A stretch of DNA of 64,000 bases, from positions 1,674,001 to 1,738,000 of the forward strand of contig RQOL01000855.1 in NCBI GenBank assembly GCA_013076295.1. Direction: 5' to 3'. The position numbers and the translations under genes were made by a program. Under the pieces are notes generated by a model that was given only the letters and a program-made list of their open reading frames with translations, did no database searches and was not told where the DNA came from. Position 1 is the stretch's first letter. Each line of letters starts with the position of its first letter. Below are positions 1 through 10,952 of the stretch, piece after piece. This stretch comes from Sanderia malayensis (taxonomy: Eukaryota > Cnidaria > Scyphozoa > Semaeostomeae > Pelagiidae).

Positions 1-1000
1 TAGGCTTTTATGAAAACTAATATATGATAATATTGTGTTTTATACTTTATTTTATTATACTTTATAATTATTTTGAACAGCCGTTCATTTTCTTTAATTT
101 GCATCTATTTTATCATTAATTTTCCATTTTTTCATTTTTTTAGGTCCAAGAGTTAGCAAGTGAGCGAAAGTAGAAATGTTTGGATTTTTCCCAAAGTTAA
201 GTATGCTATCATTGCTCCTCTTATTTTTATTTTTATTAGTTTTTCTTTATATATATATTTACTTAACTTGTTTTATTTTACTCTTATTAATTTCTTTCAT
301 TTCTTTCAGGTTAAAGAAGAGCGGGAGAGGGAGGAAGGTGAGAGGAGGGTGAGATGTGGGAAGAGGGAGAGAGAGGAGGTAGAGATGAGGGGGGAGGGGG
401 AGAGAGATGAGGGAAGAGAGAGAGAGAGGAGGGAGAGATGAGGGAGGGAGGAGGGAGAGATAGAGGAGGGAGAAATGAGGGAGGGAGAGGTGAGAGAAAA
501 GAAAGAGGGAAGAATGAGAGGAAGACTGGGAACAGAGAAAAAACGAATTCCCATGGGAATTAAAATGCTGTTAGGTCCCTCGCCTCTCTCTCCCTCTTCC
601 CTCATCTCTCCCTCTTCCCACATCTCACCCTCATCTCTCCCTCCTCCTCTCCCTCCCTCCTCTCTCTCTCTTCCCTCATCTCTCTCCCCCTCCCCCCTCA
701 TCTCTACCTCCTCTCTCTCTCCCGCTCTTCTTTAACCTAAAAGAAATAAAAGAAATTAATAAGAGTAAAATAAAACAAGTTAAGTAAATATATATATAAA
801 GAAAAATTAATAAAAATAAAAATAAGAGGAGCAATGATAGCATACTTAACTTTGGGAAAAATCCAAACATTTCTACTTTCGCTCACTTGCTAACTCTTGG
901 GACCTAAAAAAATGAAAAATTAATGATAAATAGATACAATAGATAATAAAATAAAGTATAAAACACAATATTATCATATATTAGTTTTCATAAAAGCCTA
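1..1000. repeat. ~1 kb palindromic (inverted-repeat) element, left edge truncated
   Basis: The first ~545 bases are the reverse complement of roughly 570-1000. The outermost TAGGCTTTTATGAAAAC at 1-17 is matched by its complement ending at 1000. The blocks at 142-220 and 825-905 pair almost base for base. The left arm has about 40 extra bases near 60-100. The inner arms are purine-rich on the left (GAGAGG-type, 310-540) and pyrimidine-rich on the right (575-725). A short unpaired centre near 545-570 contains CCCATGGG. Protein-like open frames here are low-complexity R/E/G or S/P/L shadows. The element may begin upstream of base 1, so no target duplication can be checked. Confidence 0.9.
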
Positions 1001-1629
1001 AAGTGTAATATAGATGCTATCTTCCTCTTATACTTATTCTAACAAGTATGCAATTGTCGTACTGTTAACACGTAATAAAGCTATGAAACATAAAGGTGGC
1101 CAGTAGTACAATAAAGGTGGTCAGTAGAACAATAAAGGTTCGATATCATACGCATACCTTGTGGAGTTTGAATGAGGCCAGTCGAAAATCATCATCGAGC
1201 TTTTCTTGTTTTGTTTTCCGAGAATTTCCTCTTCTCCGTTTTCTCATCTACAAAAGGAGAAATAAAATCATCAAAACTAAGCACAACCGAAACAAATTTA
1301 GATAAACATATAATAAATAAGATTAAATAAGGAAAGGGACGTCATGAAATAAAAATATTCAAAATGAAAAAATTACGCGAAACTTCATGGTTCGCGAGAG
1401 GCAAAACAAACCCCAATCAAATAGAATAAGGAATTACCAAAATAAAGATAAAACAAATTAAAATGCCATACGTATCTTTAGGAAACATTTAGGGTTCTGC
1501 CCTAAATGCCCTAGATGCAACTTTGTCGTGAAAATAGATATAATATTTTTGATAAATGAAAATTGTATACAAAATAATGTTATATCTCATGTGATGCAAA
1601 GGATACAGACAGATTTCTTACCTCTATAT
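1001..1629. other. gene-free stretch
   Basis: AT-rich DNA with no supported gene. The only structure seen is a short imperfect repeat at about 1090-1140 (GTACAATAAAGGTGGTCAG type). A related sequence lies at about 38070-38120, upstream of PHAX, which suggests a dispersed repeat. Confidence 0.5.
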
Positions 1630-2568
1630 TCATTTTGCAAAATCTTTGCCTTCGATGTCGGCTGCACTGCTGATGCTGAACTCGAACTGAAATGACAGAA
1701 AACACGAAATGCATCATGGGCTAGGTGACGTTTTGCGTAATAATCATGCGCATACATCAAAACGAGTCACAGGGATGCAATGCACCCAGTTTCTGTAACC
1801 TGTTCAGTTTGGCCGTTTGGCTAACTTCGTTTTCGTTCACCAGTTGCATCTTGTACTCCAAGTATGCCTGCCATTTCCACAATAATCTTTCTACAAAAAT
1901 TAATGTCTTAGCATTAGCAGGCTCAACTTACGAAAATCAATTAATTCCAAATTCATCATAGATGATGAAACAAACAACAATATTTACTTTATCAACTAAC
2001 TCAACGATCGTTCTATTCTATGCATCAATGAACAGCCCAGTCATTGTAAAATTAACCAACACATATTTCTAATGCCCTTGGGAACTGACTAAACGACACT
2101 GAAATAGTTTCAGAAATGGAACACATGACGACGACTGAAAGACAATGACGAGTGCAATGGCCTAAACTGAAAAAGTACACAAAACATTCCACATCGAACA
2201 ACGAACGAAGACAAGACAACTTGCAACATATGAAACATATTGTAATGATAATTAATTTAATAAGGAAAACTAAATAATCAATTTACCTTGTGAGAGCTTC
2301 AAGCTCAAAAGCCATCACTTGTGATTGCAAGCTCAGATACTCCTAGAAAAATAAAATATTTTAAATGAAATTTTCAGAAGCAATTTGAAATGAAACACTG
2401 CCAGAACATACTGTGTGGTCGAAAGCTTGAAAAGGTTTATGATTGAGTGCTCTAAAGAATGATTTTGCTCACCTGGAATATATTTGGGATAAAAGAGTGT
2501 CCACCTGTAGCAATGTCTTGCAGAAATAGTTTCACTGCCAGCTTTACAGGTTCCATCCTCTTCAACAT
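1630..2568 (-). CDS. small unrecognised multi-exon protein
   Basis: Four short minus-strand blocks join through good splice sites: 2473-2568 (ATG at 2568, MLKRMEPVKLAVKLFL), 2287-2342, 1841-1886 and 1630-1686 with a TGA stop. The first junction is CCAG|GTGAGC to CTAG|GAGTATC. The joined frame gives about 84 residues and is rich in amphipathic helix, including ALTRLLWKWQAYLEYKMQLF. Frame continuity across the third exon needs the acceptor at GTAGAAAG rather than GTAG. The first exon may extend upstream, because an acceptor-like CTCAG near 2622 would add residues such as SPRQKKIIFNTAFHAP. I do not recognise the family. It lies just downstream of the kelch-like gene on the same strand, so it could also be a 3' extension or an alternative transcript of it. 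The exon chain is inferred, not demonstrated. Confidence 0.35.
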
Positions 2569-3018
2569 TGGCGCATGAAAAGCGGTATTAAATATAATTT
2601 TCTTCTGGCGTGGAGACCTGAGAATTGGATACAGCCTTCCTTGGGCGATTCGAGAAGCGAATTTTCATCCCTTTGCCAGATGCAGAGACGAGAAGAGAGT
2701 TGATTTGACCATGTGATGATGATTATGAATGAAAAATAATCAACGAAGCATGCTAATCACACGCATGCGTATGCCAATTAATTAACGCATAACAATGCAA
2801 CAAACGAAGCAATGCATTAGAAGATTGAATGTGTCTGCACTTTAAATTTCAACAATAACAATTGACTAGAGTTAATATTATTTCATTTAATATTCGAATT
2901 ACACAGTGCACTATTTACGTGCGTTGGGCCTGAACGTAACCCAGGGAGGGGGGCGTGTTTTTATTTCAGGGGACAGATGATCCTTTCAGAATAAAACACG
3001 TGTTATATCTGCAATAAA

Positions 3019-5540
3019 TTACTTCAGTTCCATAAACTGATACCCCGCAATAAGCCCTTGAATGTGTTTAGCAATAACAATACACGTTTTGCATTGTTTA
3101 CAACGTATACGGACTACCGCTTCTTTCAAATGACGTACCTTCTCGATTTGTGGGATAAACCTTATCGATATGAACAACACCAGCATAACTTCTTCCCGTG
3201 CTCATTTGTGCATTCAACGTTGTCCATTCCTCGTTGCGCGGATTATAAACCTCAACTGTTGCTAGGTTATTCGTACCATCGTCTCCACCAATCACGTACA
3301 TCCGTCCATCTATCGTTGTCACGCCTGCGTTGCGCCTGGCCATGGACATATCAGAGACCGCTGTCCAAGTGTTCGTATCCGGGTTGTAAAATTCAACGCT
3401 CTTTCTAACGTGCGGTCCGTCGTGACCGCCCACCGCGTATAATAGTCCGCCGAGCACGCCCACGCCAGCACCGCTTCGTTTCACTGTCATGTCCGAAACC
3501 ATCACCCATTCGTTACGCGTGGGATCAAAGCGCTCCACTGAGTTCAAACACTGCCGGGAAGCACCGTCGTAACCACCAACGGCGTAAAGAAATCCGCGTA
3601 ACACTCCAACGCCAACAGAACTCCGCCTGATACTCATCGACGGAACGCAACGCCATTCGTTGGCGCGAGGATCATATGCTTCACATGAATTAAGTCCAGC
3701 GGTGCCATCGAACCCCCCGACGGCATATAAATGTCCGTTTAAAACAGCAGCACCAAGCGTACTACGACGGGCCTCCATTGAAGCAACGGGTCGCCATTCG
3801 TCTTTACGCGGATCGTAACAATCTGCCGTGCGGACACGCAACGAACCGTTGAAGCCGCCAACGCAGTAAATCAAGCCGTTCAAAACCGCAACGCCGGCGC
3901 GACAACGGCGAGAATGCATGTCAGCGGAATTGTACCATCTTTCAAATTGAAAATCAAAACATTCAACACTGAAAAAGATTTTGAAATTCTTTTAACAAAC
4001 AACGAACAACAACATACCTTAAAACGCAGATAAGGCCCAGGAAGAGGAGGATTTAATTAACTTTCAATGTTCCAGAAAGGGAGCTTATTAAAGAAGGGAC
4101 TAATAGTGAAGGGGGTTAATCAAATAATTAAATAAACTTCAGAAAACCATTCATGTAAGATAGCTGCAAAATAGCTATTATGATCTAGGTGCAATCAATC
4201 ACAACTTCATCATCATTTGAAGGGGATAAATAGATGTTTTAAGGAATTTATAAGTATACATTCAGACACTACCAAAAAAATCTATGCTTGTCAAATAACA
4301 GGATGATTGATGAAAAAGAAACAGACAGAACACAGCGTATACCTTCTAATTGCTTTAGGAGCCTGCCCTCCAACCACATACAAGACTTTAGGAAAACCAA
4401 CTGGAGCTCTTGACCTGGTGCGGGGTGATTGGATGAAATTTCTTTGAACTCGAGGCACAAGGTGGTACTTCATTGCTTCAATCAAAAAGTCTTTGCAAGC
4501 AAAACTCTGTTTAATCAATGATTCTGTTTCAACTCGCTCAATAAGATAGTCACGTGGTAATAATGGCAAACGGACATGTTCCATGAGCTTCGGTAGCAAA
4601 GATTCACGACCGTGTTTGTCATAGTTGACCCAGGAAATCACGGCTTCAAAGACCTGCGGAAGAAGGGCAAACAATCAGTTTCTCTGCATTCGTGAAATGA
4701 TAACGGAATGTATGAACAAATTAAGGGGCTTATCAATCAAAGAAAAGATTGACTAATAAATGATAATTAAATAGAGAAACTAACGAATCTAGAAATTATA
4801 AGAAATAGAGGAATATGAATAAGATAATAATAATCAGAGAAATATTTCCTCACTTTATCCTCAGATGGGACAGTCAATCTATCACTGGATATGAACTCAA
4901 TAATATTATCAGCTTGCAACTGAAGAAATTCTTCGCAACTGACGACATCTGAAAAATGCTGTTCAATGTACGAATGAGCTGCTAGCATCAATTCCCTGCA
5001 CGAGTGCATATCTGCGAAAGCACGGATGCCAAGGCAATTTGTAGGATGAAGTTGTGATTTGAGAAACTCGCAGCAGGCATTCCGTACATCATTCAGCTGT
5101 AACAGTCCAGCCGCTGGTAAAAGAGTCTAAATAAAATACAACGTGTTTTAAGTGACATAAATTTGGACGAAATTCCCACAGAAAAATTAATTAACATAAA
5201 TACTAACCTGCACATTTTCTTCATTGACCTGGACTTCTGCTTTGTAACAATATTCAATCAGTAACTCAAGTGCTTTTGGATCAATCTCTTTTAACACAAT
5301 GACATCTTGTCTACTTTCCGATAGATCTCCTGTGAACATGGCATAGAAATACGGACTAGCAGATGCTAGGACAGATCTATGTGCCTTGATCTTCCTATTG
5401 CCAGCAGATACTGTTACATCTGTTAGCATACTGTCTTCTCTCATGGTATTCAGGACATGAAAGGCCTTTCCAAAATGTTCTTTGTTGTTATAAGGTGGCA
5501 CTGTGACTGCCATGTCACTTAAGTCCCCAAGCAGACTCAT
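3019..5540 (-). CDS. KLHL3: Kelch-like protein, KLHL2/KLHL3 type (CUL3 substrate adaptor)
   Basis: BTB-BACK-Kelch protein of about 580 residues, matching KLHL2/KLHL3 in length. In this family BTB-BACK binds CUL3 and the kelch propeller recruits ubiquitination substrates. Exons on the minus strand: 5208-5540 (BTB; AHRSVLASASPYFYAMFTGD), 4854-5126 (BACK), 4343-4653 (end of BACK, VVGGQAPKAIRR) and 3161-3968 (most of the six kelch repeats). The last exon is probably very short, at 3019-3036. The repeats show the usual GG turns (AVGGFNGS, AVGGYDGASRQCLNSVE, GGDDGTNNLA). The ATG at 5540 (MSLLGDL) is used; the frame upstream of it has no ATG before a stop. An AATAAA on the minus strand near 2960 could end the transcript. 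The KLHL2 versus KLHL3 choice cannot be made by eye; invertebrates usually have one co-orthologue. Confidence 0.93.
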
Positions 5541-6134
5541 GGTCCTCAAATGATTGATGGGCAGCGAACAATTCTAACATTTAAAAATTCTAAGATTGAG
5601 GGAAAGATAAGGGAAGAAAAGGATAACAACAACATGATTGTGGACAGGGTGAAGACAAACGTTAACAAAGATAAGTTGAATTGAGGGTCGCATGTCGTCA
5701 GAAATCATCTCAACTCAACAGGGGCCATAACATGATTGTTATTCGCAAATACCTACACAAAATAAAACTAAAACCTAGTGACTTAAATTATAGTTTCGAT
5801 ATTTGCACATGTGAGCACTATTTATTTGAATTTACGTACTTACAGGGTATGTTGTGGCAACTGTATGCCTCAGGATATCAGGATGCATGAAATGGCGATG
5901 GCCTAATTCTTCTAATCAACAATCACAACAAAAGCAAAAAAGGTTTTCGCAAATAACCTATGCCACAGATTCCTTAAAAAAGGTTAGGTATCACAACTAA
6001 ATGAATCACTTACATCTGTATTTGAGTGATAAAAATGTCCATACGTAACCCGGTTTATTGCTCAGATAAGCCAAAACATCAAAAGTGAAAAACAATCCGT
6101 GGCCTTCAGCACGAACACAAAATGATTAACAAAA
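5541..6134. other. upstream region of the kelch-like gene
   Basis: AT-rich sequence between the kelch-like start and the MITE. It probably holds the 5' UTR and promoter of the minus-strand gene. I see no distinct motif. Confidence 0.4.
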
Positions 6135-7084
6135 GGGTTGCCAGATTTGAAATTTCAAAATATGCCAATCCATGTAAAAATTATGCCAAATTAGGCTAAA
6201 ATATGCTAAATTCAAAAAATCCTCCGCAGGGGCATTGTATGGCTGCGGAGAAGATCATGAAAGGAGAAATTTTGCTATTCTCTTTTCTATCTCTGGCATA
6301 AAGCATATATAATTTTAGCAATTACACTCTTTTCGTTTTATAAGAATACTTAACTTTTTGCTGAGCCTCGATATTCTTAATTTTTTTCTATTTTGAGCCT
6401 CTGGATATTCTTAAATTATTCTTAGCGCGACAGAAAATACGGATATGGCAATACACTGCTATTATTATCATCAATGCCAAATGCACAACTATTACAATGG
6501 CTAACAGAATCAGTCCTTATTTCCTGTAGCACAGACTTTAATCGAAATTTAGACTATTTAAAACCATTACCTGTGAAAAGGACACCAAGTCAAAAATAAA
6601 AAGCGCCTCCTAAAAATAATAGTTTGACAAGATCGTGAGCCTGACAATATTCTTAAAATTTTCTTAAATTTCACGAATTTTGAGCCTCATTATTCTTATA
6701 AAGTTTATTCTTATAAAAAAAAGTGTAACATACAAACAGAATTGCATATAGTTGCCTCAGCATCAGGATGATCACGACTCAGAATGACAAATCCGAAACG
6801 GATTTCGAGCACTGATGTAATATGCGTGTTGTTAATCTAGAGAGACAAGTGTAAACTGTGCTTTGTTTTATATCTTGTGTGATTTTGAAGAGCTGCTGAA
6901 GGATTTTTATGTCAAGCGTGTGGTTATAAGAAGGAAAAATGTGTTCTTGAAAATTGACCCGAAATATGCCAAAAATATGCCAAATTTAGGAAATATGCCA
7001 AACAGAAATTTTATATGCAAAGCAACTTCAAAAAATGCCAAATATGCCGAATTTGGCATATAATATGCCAATATGGCAACCCTG
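6135..7084. mobile_element. hAT-like non-autonomous DNA transposon (MITE)
   Basis: Terminal inverted repeats GGGTTGCCAGATTTG at 6135 and TGGCAACCCTG ending at 7084. Subterminal regions carry many copies of ATATGCCAAA in both orientations, as is usual for hAT transposase binding sites. The right flank AACAAAAC (7085-7092) matches AACAAAA just left of 6135, consistent with an 8-bp target duplication if two or three bases of the left end were lost. No transposase is encoded. A short hairpin (CTCCGCA/TGCGGAG) lies near 6224-6252. Confidence 0.75.
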
Positions 7085-7194
7085 AACAAAACACCACGGT
7101 CCATTAATTAATCCTTGATGTGTGAAACACAAAATGTCACAAAAAAAAGGAAGCTGGTTCAGGTCTTGGTTCATGTTATTTTACATTGCCTTTA

Positions 7195-8215
7195 GGCTCC
7201 TGCGCAGTACCAACAATTACGCTACTGCGCATTCTCACCACCTTTCTCCTCCGCATAACGTAACCCTAGCCCTAACCCTCACTCTAAGCCCAATGCCTCA
7301 GCCATATGGACACCCATACATCATATACACATACGTCATATACGCTCCTGCGCAGTACCAACAATTACGCTACTGCGCATCCTCACCACCTTTCTCCTCC
7401 GCACAACGTAACCCTAACCCTAACCCAAGGGCCAATGCCTCAGCCATATGGACACCCATACGTCATATACGCTCCTGCGCAGTACCAACAATTACGCTAC
7501 TGCGCATTCTCACCACCTTTCTCCTCCGCATAACGTAACCCTAACCCTAACCCTAACCCAAGGGCCAATGCCTCAGCCATATGGACACCCATACGTCATA
7601 TACGCTCCTGCGCAGTACCAACAATTACGCTACTGCGCATTCTCACCACCTTTCTCCTCCGCATAACGTAACCCTAACCCTAACCCTAACCCTAGGGCCA
7701 ATGCCTCAGCCATATGGACACCCATACGTCATATACGCTCCTGCGCAGTACCAACAATTACGCTACTGCGCATTCTCACCACCTTTCTCCTCCGCATAAC
7801 GTAACCCTAACCCTAACCCTAACCCAAGGCCAATGCCTCAGCCATATGGACACCCATACGTCATATACGCTCCTGCGCAGTACCAACAATTACGCTACTG
7901 CGCATTCTCACCACCTTTCTCCTCCGCATAACGTAACCCTAACCCTAACCCTCACCCTAAGCCCACTGCCTCAGCCATATGGACACCCATACGTCAGATA
8001 CGCTCCTGCGCAGTACTAAAAATTACGCTACTGCGCATTCTCACCACCTTTCTCCTCCGCATAACGTAACCCTAACCCTAACCCTAACCCTAGGGCCAAT
8101 GCCTCAGCCATATGGACACCCATACGTCAGATACGCTCCTGCGCAGTACCAACAATTACGCTACTGCGCATTCTCACCACCTTTCTCCTCCGCATAACGT
8201 AACGTAACCTCACAT
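7195..8215. repeat. 133-bp minisatellite with embedded telomeric CCCTAA repeats
   Basis: About eight tandem copies with a 133-bp period (the first spacing is 142-149 bp). Each unit contains TGCGCAGTA and, about 20 bp on, its inverse TACTGCGCA. Then come CTCACCACCTTTCTCCTCC, a GTAACCCTAACCC run of two to four telomeric hexamers, and GCCATATGGACACCCATACG. Most differences between copies lie in the number of hexamers and in CCAAGG/CCTAGG variants. Open frames through the array are repeat artefacts. It lies directly upstream of the DDX28-like gene. Confidence 0.95.
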
Positions 8216-8411
8216 TCCCCTTCCCCCGCCCCGCCTGTCTCATGTTCGTCCGTCCATGCTGTCCACCTTTCTTTGCAAAATTGTATCAACAAATATCATA
8301 AAATGGTACACAATTAGGATATATCTGAGAGCTTTCGTAAATTTATACAAGACATGCAAAGGAGAGGATTTCCTGGATGCGGTTTATTTTGAAATGGTCA
8401 AGAAATAGAAG

Positions 8412-10761
8412 ATGTTGAGGAGGTTGTTTCCAATTGTTATAAGGCCAAGGCCAGGATTACTTTCCAACCCAAAGCACATTGCAAGTTTATATAACAAATT
8501 TAGGAATTCTGATGCGAATAACTCCGCATTAACATTTGCAAATAGTTCAAGCACGTTTCGAGATGTAAAACTCACGTCGAAAAATTCATCACAATATGAT
8601 CATATTGATCCTAAGAAATGGAATTCCAATGAGGGGTCTAGTGATTTCACAAGTTTGGGAGTAGGATCAAAGCTTGTTGAAAAACTTTCAAATCTGAGAA
8701 TCTCAAAGCCAGTTGAAATTCAGTCCCTTGCCCTACCATCTGTGTTTCGGTACCAAAACGTCATCATACAATCTGAAACTGGCTCTGGAAAGACTCTTAC
8801 ATACCTTTTACCCGTCATACAACAAGCTAAAAATCCATGTGGTACAATGATCATTGTACCAACTAGAGAGCTTGCATATCAAATCTATATAGAGGCACGA
8901 AAGCTTACAGAAAAGAAGAATGTTGCTTGTTTTGTGAGTATTTCTTGTGGCTTCCTTTGTACTTCTTTGTATAACGAAATTACAATTCAACCTCCATTAA
9001 TGTACACCACTGTACAACAGACAATTGACAGTATTATCATCTTAAAATCAATTGCGATACACATACGCATCTTTTTCCAAGGTAACAAGAAAAGGAATTG
9101 ACAAAGACCTGGAACATCTAAAACTTCGTCAACCAAAAATAGTCATTGGCACACCAAAGCAGTTATTACAAGTCGTGTTGGATCATGAGTTCTTATTTAC
9201 TGGAATCAGGAGAGTTGTTACAGATGAAATTGACAAAATGTTGCCATCTATTCCTTTGCATTTGAAGAATGCAATAAAAAAACGTCAACAGAACCCCAAA
9301 GCGTTGGACAAGCTATTAGCTGTGCTGCAAGGAATATCAAAGGTATAGGAATATCAGAGGGGGACCATAGATGCCTAATAGATCAGCTATCCTTCATCAT
9401 TGCCCTCTGCTATCTCAACTGCCTGCTATCTCAAACACTTTTCTGTTTCCCTCATATAGTATAGTATAGTTTGGACATCCATTATTTTGCTATCTGCAAC
9501 AAATTTCAATTTCTCTTCTGGGTTCAAAATAGCAGATGGCAACTGTAATTGATTTTTCAATGGAATTTGGCATCAGCAATCTTCTATTTCATTTATTGTT
9601 TTCTAACCTGCATAAATCCTAATACTAATATTTGAGTTTTGAAATGGCACCTGTTATCTCAAATATTCTGTGTCCCCAACGAATTTTGATTTATCTTGAG
9701 CATTTGAAACAGTGGATGTAAACTGTACAATTGTTCAGCTATCAATATTTATCTATCACAGGAGAGAGTGCAATACATTGCATGTTCTGCAACTATTAAT
9801 GAGCAGTTGACAAGCATGTTGAAGGATCTTGGATGGGGCTATAAGCTGCGTCATATCAAACCAAAAAAGTACAACTACAAGGAGAGAATAGTTCCAGCCT
9901 CTATTGCACACAATTACATATTGGTTCCTGATGACAGCATTGATTCAAAGGCTGCAGCTGTTTCCAGGCAAGGAACATATGTTTTATTCTGTTTTTATCA
10001 CCATTGTCAATATGTATTATAATATTAAGATAGAGAAGTCTCCCTTGAAACGTTCCACTTATAAACACTCTTATTCATGACATGATAAACTTCTATTCTT
10101 CGAACCATAATATTTATCAAGCTACCCTTCTCCGAGACTCTTTCAATCAAAATAGACGCCAGTATAATCAAGAAGCATGTCTGTTCTAGGATCTTCAACA
10201 GGACAAAGCATAAGAATGCTCTGGTCTTTGTACACAAAGACCATTCAGTGAACGAATACGTTCGGGAAATGCAGGACCTTCATTTAAATGCGGTTGCTTT
10301 TTATCGACAAGTACTCAGTGGAGCAACAGCTGATATCATAAAATTTCTTGACGAATTCAGAACAGGTAATATAACTCAGACTTAGACCAGAACAGTATTA
10401 AACTTACAGAAATATCAATCAAATAAATATATCTGACCTTGTGAGTAAATATACGCCATTGTCTTCGATATATTTCGAGCCAAAATCATAATATATTGCG
10501 TCCGTTTCAGGTAAAATATCGGTTGTGGTTGCATCCGAAGAAGAAGTTCGTGGATTGGATTTTAAAGACTTGGAACATGTGTATCTGTTTGATGTTCCCA
10601 GGAGTATTGACGATTATTTGCATTTAGCAGGCCGCGTGGGGAGGTTGGGCAACAAAGGAACTGTTACAACGGTCATTAGCGAACTGTATGAGACGAGACT
10701 AGCAAGGTTAAAAGCAATGTATCGCGATTTAGGTATATCACCAAAGGAACTGATTTTGTAA
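8412..10761 (+). CDS. DDX28: DEAD-box RNA helicase, DDX28-like (probably mitochondrial)
   Basis: Five exons: 8412-8933, 9082-9342, 9762-9967, 10163-10365 and 10511-10761, giving about 480 residues. Motifs in order: Q-motif region (KPVEIQSLALPS), motif I SETGSGKT, Ia PTRELA, Ib GTPKQLL, motif II DEID in place of DEAD, motif III SAT, FVHK in domain 2, motif V RGLDF and motif VI HLAGRVGRLG. The basic N-terminus (MLRRLFPIVIRPRPG) looks like a mitochondrial presequence. Human DDX28 acts in mitochondrial large-subunit ribosome assembly. Intron 3 begins with GC (CAG|GCAAGG) and ends in AG, and the reading frame requires this junction. The altered motifs II and VI could mean weakened ATPase activity. 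Another organellar DEAD-box type is possible, but the DDX28 resemblance is best. Confidence 0.8.
10025..10105 (-). repeat. copy of a dispersed short repeat
   Basis: Read on the minus strand, this stretch in DDX28 intron 3 contains GAAGTTTATCATGTCATG and AATAAGAGTGTTTATAAG. It then has AACGTTTCAAGGGAGACTTC. The same string of blocks recurs near 13978-14090, 32490-32565 and 54430-54505. Confidence 0.6.
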
Positions 10762-10952
10762 CGGCGATTTCACATTGGATATTCTTGAGATGTTAATCTT
10801 GTATACATATCACTTAGTTTATGCAGTAAATACAAAAAGCATTGTATAAATTGTGTGCTGATAGTTCTTTGAGGTTTGATCTAAACTTTGGAGAAGGCAT
10901 TGGATTTCTTTGACAAGAAACGAGGATAAAACGAATGGTGTAACTCACCAAG

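Noticed and set aside
160..735. Long Arg/Glu- or Ser/Pro-rich open frames on both strands
   Set aside because: Low-complexity translations of the purine/pyrimidine palindrome; the frames mirror each other and have no domain.
5541..5549. Extending the kelch-like protein upstream of MSLLGDL
   Set aside because: The extra codons begin with TTG, not ATG; the ATG at 5540 is the first proper start.
7122..8197. Series of overlapping 72-138-residue open frames
   Set aside because: Products of the 133-bp minisatellite; the same peptide recurs with the period and each copy ends at the same repeat position.
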